DNA of 41,540 nucleotides from Acidobacteriota bacterium (GTDB taxonomy: Bacteria > Acidobacteriota > Thermoanaerobaculia > Gp7-AA8), in contig JACPDH010000121.1 in the NCBI GenBank assembly GCA_016184115.1, forward strand, positions 1-41,540, read 5' to 3'. The notes under the pieces were generated by a model. That model was given only the letters and a program-made list of their open reading frames with translations. It had not been told where the DNA came from and ran no database searches. Shown here piece by piece: positions 34,540-41,425 of this stretch. Position 1 is the stretch's first letter. Every line of letters begins with the position of its first letter. The position numbers and the translations under genes are program-made.

Positions 34540-35031
34540 TCAGTGTGCGCGATGCGACGACCAGTAACCGATCAGTGCGACCGGAAGACCGACGAGAACC
34601 AGGTGCCCCCCGAAGTTCGCGGCAAACCACGCCGGGTTGAATGCCGCCTGATTCGCGTTCGAGAGCGGGATCACGATGCGGTTCATGACGAGGTAGACGA
34701 GCGCTCCGTATGCCATGCCGAAAATCACCGGCCTTCGGTTGAGCGCGGGAACTGCGCGACAACCGAGATACCAGACGCTCGCGATGCTGAACGCGATGAG
34801 GCAGTGGAGCAAGGCGCCGATCGACGCGGTCGTGACTCCACCCGAGAACGACTCGCGGCCGAAGATTCCAGCTGCAACGCTCTGAAAAATCATGCGTGGA
34901 GGGGTACCGCGATAGAGATGCCAGAAGACGATCGCGTTGGCAATATCGAGGGTCGCGACGGCCGCGCCGCCTAACACAATCGTCGTAAACGCCTTCGGCC
35001 GTCGTATCGATTCGTTCGGAGTCTCCAACAC
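34540..35031 (-). CDS. Four-helix integral membrane protein, unknown
   Basis: 163 residues with four hydrophobic segments (about 15-37, 63-85, 101-120 and 136-157). Small-residue and Gly/Ala motifs inside the helices (GGAAVATLDIANAIVFW, GGVTTASIGALLHC) recall the DUF1440/YagU-like group of small membrane proteins, but this is not a firm match. The C-terminus is short and basic. A hypothetical inner-membrane protein; it starts 157 bases from and diverges from the RiPP cyclase gene, so a shared control region is possible. Confidence 0.7.
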   Translation of the reverse strand: MLETPNESIRRPKAFTTIVLGGAAVATLDIANAIVFWHLYRGTPPRMIFQSVAAGIFGRESFSGGVTTASIGALLHCLIAFSIASVWYLGCRAVPALNRRPVIFGMAYGALVYLVMNRIVIPLSNANQAAFNPAWFAANFGGHLVLVGLPVALIGYWSSHRAH

Positions 35032-35188
35032 ATCCTCCCTCGTCGCGATGTCCAGCCCGACATTCGCTCGGTTTTCCGCTTACTTGCGTTCTGATTCCTT
35101 CGCACTCTACCGCTCCGGCGAATCCGATTCGTAACGCCGTGGTGAATTCTCCATAGGACGATGCGGCAGCCATGTAGGATCTACCCAG

Positions 35189-37021
35189 GTGAAGGCGTTT
35201 GCCGCAGTTCTTCGCCTCGACGGCAGGGCCGTCCACGACGCTGAAGTCGAGCGCATGGCGCGCGCCTGCGACCTCGGCACCGCAACCACGACGTGGACCT
35301 CGGGCGCCGCGGGACTCGTCGCCGGCGTCAGCGCAGCGCCAGGACGGCTCGACCTCGCAATCAGCGCCGACTGCCGGCTCGACAATCGAGAGGAGCTCGC
35401 CGATGCGTTGGAGATCGAGCGGAGCCGGCTCCCGGAGACGAGCGATGACGCTCTCATTCTCGCCGCCTGGGAACGATGGGGGACCTCGTGCTGCGATCGG
35501 CTTCTTGGCGACTTCTCGTTCGCAATCGTCGATGCGCACACACGACGGCTCTTCTGCGCGCGCGACCCAATCGGCGCAAAGCCTCTCTATGTCTTCCGTT
35601 CGCCAGATGTGCTGGCCGTTGCGTCGCGCGTTTCCCCGATTCGCATGCTCCCCGACGTCACTCTGACGTTGAACGAGCGGCGTGTCGCCGACGTCTTCGT
35701 CTCCGCACTCGAAGGCTTCGATCACGAGAGTACCTTCTTCCGCGAGATCGAACGGCTCGCACCGGCTCACTGGCTTCTCGTCGAGAATGGCAATGTCACG
35801 AGACGCCGGTATTGGACGCCGCCCGAGCCGGTCGAAGCGTTCCAAGACGAAGAAACCGCAGACGAGGCGCTTCGCCATGTGCTCAGCGCCGCCGTTCGCT
35901 GCCGTCTCGATCGCGACGGCTCCTCGGCGATCATGTTGAGCGGAGGGCTCGACTCCTCCGCGATCGTCTCGCTCGCGTGTGCAGCGCGAGGCGCAGCCGT
36001 ACGTACCTGTTCGGTGGTCAGCGATGAGCCTGACTGCGTCGAGTCGGCCCGCATCAGGACCGTCGCGGGCGCGCGCGGCGTCGAGTCGCGACTCTTCGTT
36101 GCGAGCGACGTGTCGGCGATGGGGTCGGATCTCGAGTCGGTCGTCCTCGTGGGTGAAGAGCCGTTCGACGCGTTCATGGCGCTGCCACAATTGGTGTATG
36201 CGAAGGAAACCGGAACCTCGTCATCGATCGTCGACGGAGTCGACGGAGATCTCGCCGTGTCGCTCCTCGGCTCACCCATTCCCCACTTGATCCGAACGGG
36301 CCGATGGGCGAGCGCGCTACGGCAGACGTTCAGCGAATCGGAGGGTCGCGCCCTTACTGCCGTGAGGCGCTTCGCGGGAAGCCTACTCACCACCGCGCGA
36401 CTTCGCCGGCCCTTTACGAGCACGGACGAGCTGGCGTCGATCGCTGTCGATGAAGGCTTCGCCCGTCGCCACGCGGTGAGAGAACGCACGCGCATCGTCT
36501 CGGAACGGCTTCGCTTCGACCCACGCCTGCCGGTCGCGCACGAGCAGTGGCGCGTCCTCACCGATCCGTTCGTCGCGAGCGGACTGGAGCGCTACGCGCG
36601 CGTCGCGGGAAGGTTCGGCATCGAGCCGCGCCATCCCTTCTTCGACCGGCGCGTGCTCGAATTCTGCGCGTCGCTGCCCTGGAGCCTCAAGCTTCGCGGC
36701 CGGCACCGAAAGTACCTGCTCCGGCGCGCGTTCGCCCAGGCACTACCACGCGAGATCGTCTGGTCGGAGGAGCGACGGCATCTCGGCATCGACGTCTACC
36801 GCGCGCTGCTCGCACGCTTCGACGAACAGATTCGTGACGCTCTTTCAATGACCGGTGCCATCGGTGAGGTCGTCGATCTGGAGCGAGTTCATCAATCCTA
36901 TCGAAAGATTTGTACGAAATTCGGGTCTATTGAGGACTGTACTGTTGTGTGGAGGGCTGCAGTCTGCTCGATCTGGTTGAACCGGATCGCCACACAAGGA
37001 CGGTTCAGTGCTCAAACGTGA
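35189..37021 (+). CDS. Asparagine-synthetase-like RiPP macrocyclase (lasso cyclase, McjC-like)
   Basis: 610 residues from GTG 35189 (AGGA nine bases upstream). The N-terminal half keeps the Ntn fold of glutamine amidotransferases (DCRLDNREEL, GDFSFAIVDAHTRRLFCARDPIGAKPLY) but starts MKAFAA, lacking the catalytic Cys2, so it cannot hydrolyse glutamine. The C-terminal half is an adenylating synthetase with the PPi-loop SGGLDSS (251-257) and a later GIEPRHPFFDRRVLEF. Lack of the Cys with an intact ATP loop is the lasso-cyclase pattern: AMP-activation of an Asp/Glu side chain, then ring closure with the N-terminal amine. Overlaps the precursor gene by 14 bases; GHMP/HPrK-like and PqqD-like genes follow. 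Confidence 0.88.
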   Translation: MKAFAAVLRLDGRAVHDAEVERMARACDLGTATTTWTSGAAGLVAGVSAAPGRLDLAISADCRLDNREELADALEIERSRLPETSDDALILAAWERWGTSCCDRLLGDFSFAIVDAHTRRLFCARDPIGAKPLYVFRSPDVLAVASRVSPIRMLPDVTLTLNERRVADVFVSALEGFDHESTFFREIERLAPAHWLLVENGNVTRRRYWTPPEPVEAFQDEETADEALRHVLSAAVRCRLDRDGSSAIMLSGGLDSSAIVSLACAARGAAVRTCSVVSDEPDCVESARIRTVAGARGVESRLFVASDVSAMGSDLESVVLVGEEPFDAFMALPQLVYAKETGTSSSIVDGVDGDLAVSLLGSPIPHLIRTGRWASALRQTFSESEGRALTAVRRFAGSLLTTARLRRPFTSTDELASIAVDEGFARRHAVRERTRIVSERLRFDPRLPVAHEQWRVLTDPFVASGLERYARVAGRFGIEPRHPFFDRRVLEFCASLPWSLKLRGRHRKYLLRRAFAQALPREIVWSEERRHLGIDVYRALLARFDEQIRDALSMTGAIGEVVDLERVHQSYRKICTKFGSIEDCTVVWRAAVCSIWLNRIATQGRFSAQT

Positions 37022-37220
37022 CGACATTGCTGACGACTTCGACGCCTTCCCGAACGGGGAAGCGAAGCGAATCCTCGGACAGCCTGTCCGCGCGCCTTAC
37101 GTGAGCCCCGTTCTCACCCGCCTTGGCGGCGTCGCCGAGCTTACGGCTCAGCTCTCGCCGTCGCAAAAAGCGGCCGACAAGGTCGAGAACTTCGGACACC
37201 CCGACGGATTCAGGTTTTGA
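37008..37220 (+). CDS. Lasso-type RiPP precursor peptide
   Basis: 70 residues from GTG 37008 (AAGGA seven bases upstream), overlapping the cyclase gene end. Residues 31-46 are Y-V-S-P-V-L-T-R-L-G-G-V-A-E-L-T, an exact fit to the lasso leader motif YxxPxLxxxG(x5)T with the Thr at leader position -2. This places the cut after Ala47 and a 23-residue core starting at Gln48. An unusually long 30-residue acidic/basic extension precedes the motif. In the core (QLSPSQKAAD…GHPDGFRF) the first acidic residue is at position 10 (Asp57), not 7-9. Substrate of the flanking cyclase; a RiPP of undetermined type. Confidence 0.75.
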   Translation: MLKRDDIADDFDAFPNGEAKRILGQPVRAPYVSPVLTRLGGVAELTAQLSPSQKAADKVENFGHPDGFRF

Positions 37221-37231
37221 AGGAGGGCACA

Positions 37232-38227
37232 ATGACCGCCGCATCAGCTGGTTCCTTGCCTCGTTCGGGTGGCGAGTTTGCGCCTAACGCATACCGCTAT
37301 TTCGATTTCACGATCTCCAGCAGCTTCCCGATTCCCGAGCTGCCGGCGGCGCCCGAGACCACGCCGGCGCTTGCGATCGCAATGTCTCCGGCCATCGAAC
37401 GCGGCGACCGATTCGAGCCCGTGCTCGAGTGGCGCAACTCCGAGGGAGACATCGCATCGAAGCTCTTCGCATTCGAGCGTCGTCTCGTGCTCGATTTTCC
37501 GGGTCTCGGAGCGTTCGAAGTGTCGGCCGGGAGCGGAGCCGTGCGATGCATCACAGGCGGCACGAACCCATCCGAGGCGGTTCGCCATCTGCTGCTCACA
37601 TCGGTCTTGCCGCTGCTCACCGCCGGACGGGGCAACCTGGTTCTTCACGCGTCGTGCGTCGCGATTGACGCCGCGGCGGTGCTCTTCGTCGGACACTCCG
37701 GCGCAGGCAAGTCGACGCTCGCCGCCGGTCTCGCGCACGAAGGGTATGAGTTCATCTCAGATGACTGTGTGCTCGTGACGCCGTCACGGGACGGCGCGCT
37801 ATGTGTCGCACCGTTCGACGAACTGCGTCTCTGGCCCGACAGCGCTGCCGCCTTACTCAACGACGCCTCGTGCACCGGGCCTGTTCCTGGAGCGCCAGGA
37901 AAGCTTCGCACGAACGCGCATGGACCGGTGCATCGCGCGACCGCCAACTCCGTGCCGCTTCGCGCGATCTACGTCGTCGAGCCGATGCCGTCGTCGAGCT
38001 CGCCCGCAATCGTGCCGCTGAGCCCTGCCGAGGCGTTCGAGGCGCTCCTCTCGAACCAGTTCCGGCTCGATCCGAGAGACGAAGGCTGCGCGCGCGCTCA
38101 CTTCGATGCACTCGCGGAACTGACGGCGAGCTGCGCGACGTCGCGCCTCCAAGTTCCGCGGAGCCTCAGCGCACTGCCATACGTCTGTCGTGAGATCGTC
38201 GCGGACACCAGGGATCGGGTCGAGTGA
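37232..38227 (+). CDS. HPr kinase/phosphorylase-like protein of the RiPP locus
   Basis: 331 residues from ATG 37232, with GGAGG a few bases upstream; its frame begins in the end of the precursor gene. It has the P-loop FVGHSGAGKST (Walker A G154-T161) in an LHASCVAID…AVLF context, followed by FISDDCVLV with two conserved aspartates (177-178), the layout of HprK-like kinases found in RiPP clusters. The N-terminal HPrK domain of the metabolic enzyme is replaced by a divergent beta-rich region. In the paeninodin pathway such a kinase phosphorylates the precursor's C-terminal Ser; here the core ends in Phe, so the target Ser (for example 50 or 52) or a different role is open. Same operon as the cyclase. 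Confidence 0.85.
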   Translation: MTAASAGSLPRSGGEFAPNAYRYFDFTISSSFPIPELPAAPETTPALAIAMSPAIERGDRFEPVLEWRNSEGDIASKLFAFERRLVLDFPGLGAFEVSAGSGAVRCITGGTNPSEAVRHLLLTSVLPLLTAGRGNLVLHASCVAIDAAAVLFVGHSGAGKSTLAAGLAHEGYEFISDDCVLVTPSRDGALCVAPFDELRLWPDSAAALLNDASCTGPVPGAPGKLRTNAHGPVHRATANSVPLRAIYVVEPMPSSSSPAIVPLSPAEAFEALLSNQFRLDPRDEGCARAHFDALAELTASCATSRLQVPRSLSALPYVCREIVADTRDRVE

Positions 38228-38242
38228 CGGGAAGCGCGCGCG

Positions 38243-38509
38243 TCAATCCGACTCGATCAGGATGCGCTTCTCGAGAAGCTCGGCTACGAGCTTGTGCAGA
38301 TCTTCGCGAATCTCGGGCGCATCTGTATCGAAGCGTTCGAGCATCGTCCGCACGATTGCGTCGTCATCGGCACCGTTCAGCAGCAGCTCGAGCATGCTCC
38401 GTCCCGTGGTATTGAGCGCGTAGTAGACGCCATTCCCAAGCTCGAGCATCACGAGATCGGCGCCGAGCTCTCGCGTCATGACGCTTTCAGAAAGGCGGTA
38501 TCGCGGCAT
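38243..38509 (-). CDS. PqqD-like RiPP leader-recognition protein
   Basis: 88 residues from ATG 38509, the usual length of a stand-alone RRE. It begins MPRYRLSESVMTRELG and continues with LVMLELGNGVYYALNTTGRSMLELL, the classic PqqD strand-helix pattern; a C-terminal helical part (about 50-85) follows. It should bind the YxxPxLxxxG leader motif and present the precursor to the cyclase. Convergent with the HPrK-like gene (15-base gap) rather than in the same operon, which is unusual. An in-frame extension further upstream would pass through palindrome D and is rejected. Confidence 0.88.
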   Translation of the reverse strand: MPRYRLSESVMTRELGADLVMLELGNGVYYALNTTGRSMLELLLNGADDDAIVRTMLERFDTDAPEIREDLHKLVAELLEKRILIESD

Positions 38510-38551
38510 GACGACGATTATCGCGCCGTCCGGCTCGTTCGCGAGCCTCGC

Positions 38552-38595
38552 GTTCTGTATTGGCGGAACTTGTGTCTGTTCCGCCAATACAGAAC
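38552..38595. repeat. Palindromic element D (44 bp hairpin)
   Basis: Perfect 18-base arms GTTCTGTATTGGCGGAAC with an 8-base loop TTGTGTCT. It ends one base before the stop codon of the M48 protease gene and begins about 42 bases upstream of the PqqD-like start. Shares CTGTATTGG-N-GGAA with elements A-C. Likely a terminator for the protease gene. Confidence 0.75.
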
Positions 38596-38596
38596 T

Positions 38597-40045
38597 CTAC
38601 TTCGGCAGCTCGCCTCCGGTGACCCGCTTGACGACCTGACCCTTCAGGATCTTGCCCCCTTTGTCGAGGCCGTTCATCGTCGCGAGCGTTTCGAGCGGAA
38701 TGGACGACGGGTAGCGCTGAGCGAACTCGTCGACGGTCATGTCGCGATCGGCCCTTACGAGACTCACGTGCGCGGGCTGAACGGCAAGAGCCTTCGCGTC
38801 GGTAAGTCGGGTAAAGCTCAACGCCGTCGCGTTGAAGTCGTTCGCGAGCGTGTCGAGCTTCGCGCCGCTCGTGACCGCAACGATCCGCCATGTCGTTCCG
38901 CCATGCGCGACGAACGAGGCGAGCCCGCCGAGCTCTCCCTGCTGCGTCGCCGCCTTGAAGTAGCTGCGCCACGCGTCGAGCCCGTTGATCCGCTCCTCGA
39001 TCACCGTCCCTCGCGTGATCCCCTGCTGCGATACGAACTTCTCTCCGGCGCTGCGAGGCGCCTCCTTCCCTGCGGCGTCGAGCGCGATCATCGCGTCGCC
39101 GTTAGGACTCACCGCAACGACCGCGTCAGGTCGGTTCTGGAACTTCCAATTCGCGGGAAACTCGAGCATGAACTCGAATTCGGGATGGTTGAAGCGCCGC
39201 CCGGCGAAGTAGCCATGGCGGGGATTCTCGCCGAACGCCAGTCCGTCGAGCTGGCGCATGAGCGCATCGCGACCGATCGAGAGTCCCGACACCGTTGGTG
39301 GCAGCTTCGCGACACGCTCCATCGTCACCGCCACGCGGTTCTCCGGCGCCGGATGCGTCGATGCCCATTCCGGCACGCCGCTCGCGCCTGTGTTCGTTCC
39401 GTAGCGCTCGAGCGTCCGGAACATCGACGCCATTTCACGCGGGTCATATCCGCGTCGAAGCATGTAGTCGAACCCAAGTTTGTCCGACTGCCGTTCGTCG
39501 TCGCGACCGAACTTGAGGAACAGAAGACCGAGCCCCGCACCAGCGAGTTGGTCGAGCCCGTACTTTTGCATTTCGGGATAGAGCACCGTACCTAGGCCGA
39601 GCCCGATTGTCGCGAGTTGCGCCTTTGAGATCTGACTCACCGAGTGCTTCGCCGTCACGTGGCCGATCTCGTGCCCGAGCACGCTCGCAAGCTCCGCCTC
39701 AGAGGTCATGTAGGTCAGGATTCCGCGCGTCACGAAAATGAAGCCTGCCGGAAGCGCAAACGCATTGACTGCCGGGTCGTCCAGCACCTGAAAGCTCCAC
39801 GGCAGCTTCGGTCGCTCCGACTCCTTCGCGATTGCCATGCCGAGGTCGCTCACGTACTTCTGCAGCTCGGGCTCCTGCACGAGGCCAATCGTCGCGACGA
39901 CCTTCCCCGCCTCCTCGCGTCCAATCTCGATCTCCTGAGCTTCGGGGATGAGTGACAACTCCGTCTTTCCGGTAACCGGGTTCGTAGCGCACGCTGCGAG
40001 CGCGAGCGACGCGGCCGCAACGAGCAGGATCGTTCTCTGTTTCAT
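38597..40045 (-). CDS. M48 family metalloprotease lipoprotein
   Basis: 482 residues from ATG 40045 (GGAGAG before it). Lipoprotein signal: hydrophobic 5-16 and lipobox LAAC with Cys19. The peptidase domain has HEIGH (125-129) in ASVLGHEIGHVTAKHS, and a downstream E-x-x-S-D (DERQSDKLGFDYM) giving the third zinc ligand. C-terminal half carries a beta-rich region (WKFQNRPDAVVAVSPNGDA) and a LysM-like segment (VDEFAQRYPSSIPLETLATMNG, then KGQVVKRV). Related to BepA/YggG-like outer-membrane quality-control proteases, sometimes with TPRs, here with a LysM-like tail. Periplasmic, zinc-dependent. Nearest gene to the RiPP locus but of a general housekeeping type, so I do not assign it as the missing leader protease. 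Confidence 0.92.
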   Translation of the reverse strand: MKQRTILLVAAASLALAACATNPVTGKTELSLIPEAQEIEIGREEAGKVVATIGLVQEPELQKYVSDLGMAIAKESERPKLPWSFQVLDDPAVNAFALPAGFIFVTRGILTYMTSEAELASVLGHEIGHVTAKHSVSQISKAQLATIGLGLGTVLYPEMQKYGLDQLAGAGLGLLFLKFGRDDERQSDKLGFDYMLRRGYDPREMASMFRTLERYGTNTGASGVPEWASTHPAPENRVAVTMERVAKLPPTVSGLSIGRDALMRQLDGLAFGENPRHGYFAGRRFNHPEFEFMLEFPANWKFQNRPDAVVAVSPNGDAMIALDAAGKEAPRSAGEKFVSQQGITRGTVIEERINGLDAWRSYFKAATQQGELGGLASFVAHGGTTWRIVAVTSGAKLDTLANDFNATALSFTRLTDAKALAVQPAHVSLVRADRDMTVDEFAQRYPSSIPLETLATMNGLDKGGKILKGQVVKRVTGGELPK

Positions 40046-40163
40046 GGTTCTCTCCAGACTTTCAAGGGGTCGTTCATCCGACGATAGGGACCATCTTTCC
40101 ACAGGACTTGCCCTACGCCGCCTTTCGATATGATCTGATCTCTCGCCAGGAGGCAGTTCCCGG

Positions 40164-40985
40164 ATGAGCAAGCTCGAGAGTCGCGTCGTCTTCATCACCG
40201 GCGGCAGTCGCGGCATCGGCCGCGCAATCGCACTTCGCTGTGCGCGCGATGGCGCCTGCGTCGCCATCGCCGCAAAGACGAGCGAGCCGCATCCAAAGCT
40301 CGAAGGGACGATCCACACCGTCGCCGCAGAGATCGAAGCTGCCGGCGGCCGCGCGCTGCCCCTTCACGTCGACATCCGTCACGACGATCAAGTTGAGGAC
40401 GCACTGCGGAAGACCGCCGAGACCTTCGGCGGTATCGATATCGTCGTCAACAACGCGAGTGCGATCAGCCTCACCCCCACGCTCGAGACCGAGATGAAGA
40501 AATTCGACTTGATGTTCTCGGTCAACGTTCGCGGGACGTTCGCAACGTCGCGCGCCGCGGTTCCGTATCTGAAACGATCGTCGAACGCGCACATCCTCAA
40601 CCTTTCGCCTCCTCTCAACATGAGCCCGAGGTGGTTCAAGAACCACGTCGCCTACACGATGGCGAAGTATGGAATGTCGATGTGCACGCTCGGAATGTCG
40701 GAGGAGCTGCGGCGCGACGGGATCGCCGTCAACTCGCTCTGGCCGCGAACCGCGATCGCGACTGCGGCGATCGAGATGCTGCTCTCGTTCGCAGGGCTCG
40801 AGGCGAGTCGCACGCCGGAGATCATGTCCGACGCTGCGTACGCGATCATTACGCGTCCGAGCCGCGAGTACACGGGACACTTCGCACTCGATGAGGAGGT
40901 ACTCGCCGAGGAAGGAGTGACCGATTTCGACAAGTACGCCAACAAACCGGGGACGCCGCTGCTCCCCGACTTCTTCCTCGACTGA
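40164..40985 (+). CDS. HSDL2-like short-chain dehydrogenase/reductase
   Basis: 273 residues. NAD(P)-binding TGGSRGIGRAIA (12-23) at the start, VNNASAISLTPTLET, NVRGTFATSRAAVPYLK, and the active-site Y-x-x-x-K in AYTMAKYGMSMC; the family-specific LNLSPPLNMSPRWFKNH segment and the LWPRTAIATAA end match the hydroxysteroid dehydrogenase-like 2 (HSDL2) group, without the SCP2 domain of the animal form. Probably a fatty-acyl or steroid/lipid-related oxidoreductase. AGGAGG lies ten bases before ATG 40164. Followed with a two-base gap by the HPt gene, then an enoyl-CoA hydratase gene, so the three seem to form an operon of lipid metabolism with a signalling gene inserted. Confidence 0.93.
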   Translation: MSKLESRVVFITGGSRGIGRAIALRCARDGACVAIAAKTSEPHPKLEGTIHTVAAEIEAAGGRALPLHVDIRHDDQVEDALRKTAETFGGIDIVVNNASAISLTPTLETEMKKFDLMFSVNVRGTFATSRAAVPYLKRSSNAHILNLSPPLNMSPRWFKNHVAYTMAKYGMSMCTLGMSEELRRDGIAVNSLWPRTAIATAAIEMLLSFAGLEASRTPEIMSDAAYAIITRPSREYTGHFALDEEVLAEEGVTDFDKYANKPGTPLLPDFFLD

Positions 40986-40987
40986 GC

Positions 40988-41425
40988 ATGACGATGAAGC
41001 AGGACGTCGACTTCTTCGTTCTCGAGCAGCAGGCAGAGTGGTCTGACAGCTACGCCGGACCGGGACCGATCGAGCTCGACGGTTTCATGATTCTCGACCT
41101 GAAGTCGTACCGCGAAGGCTTGTTCGAGTCGATGCTCAAGCTGTTCGAAGATCAGACACCGATGCGGATCGATGCGATACGTGCCGCACACGCGGCCGGA
41201 GAGCTCGATCACCTAAGGCACCAGGCGCACGAGCTCGCGGGAGGAGCCGCCTACATCGGTGCGGCGTGTCTCGCGAGGCACGCTCGTGCGATCGAGACGC
41301 ACGCGAAGCATGGAGAGCTTGCTCCAGCCAGAGCGCTTATCGAATCACTCGACGAGCACGCGGAGAGGACGATCGCGGCACTTCGAGTCATACTCGCGGA
41401 GTCGAAAGGAGACCCCGCAACGTGA
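40988..41425 (+). CDS. Stand-alone histidine phosphotransfer (HPt) domain protein
   Basis: 145 residues from ATG 40988, two bases after the dehydrogenase stop. The HPt four-helix signature is in LRHQAHELAGGAAYIGAACLARHARAIE, with the phosphoacceptor His81 and the following small residues (H-x-L-x-G-x-A-x-x-x-G-A). The N-terminal 40 residues are polar and acidic, of unknown role. It would pass a phosphoryl group between a hybrid kinase and a response regulator; neither partner is adjacent. Its stop overlaps the next gene's start (GTGA). Finding an HPt inside a metabolic operon is unusual. Confidence 0.85.
   Translation: MTMKQDVDFFVLEQQAEWSDSYAGPGPIELDGFMILDLKSYREGLFESMLKLFEDQTPMRIDAIRAAHAAGELDHLRHQAHELAGGAAYIGAACLARHARAIETHAKHGELAPARALIESLDEHAERTIAALRVILAESKGDPAT

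Noticed and set aside
34115-36190. Long open minus-strand frame of 691 codons antisense to the protease, membrane protein and cyclase genes
   Set aside because: Arg/Ala/Gly-rich composition and no domain; it arises from the high GC content opposite real genes that have clear motifs.
38510-38587. Upstream TTG start extending the PqqD-like gene through palindrome D
   Set aside because: The palindrome would then code for the N-terminus, and PqqD-like proteins normally start at the R-Y-R-L segment.
38597-40045. M48 protease as the missing RiPP leader protease
   Set aside because: It is a lipoprotein of a general quality-control family with a signal sequence, while leader cleavage is cytoplasmic and B2-type; adjacency is weak evidence.
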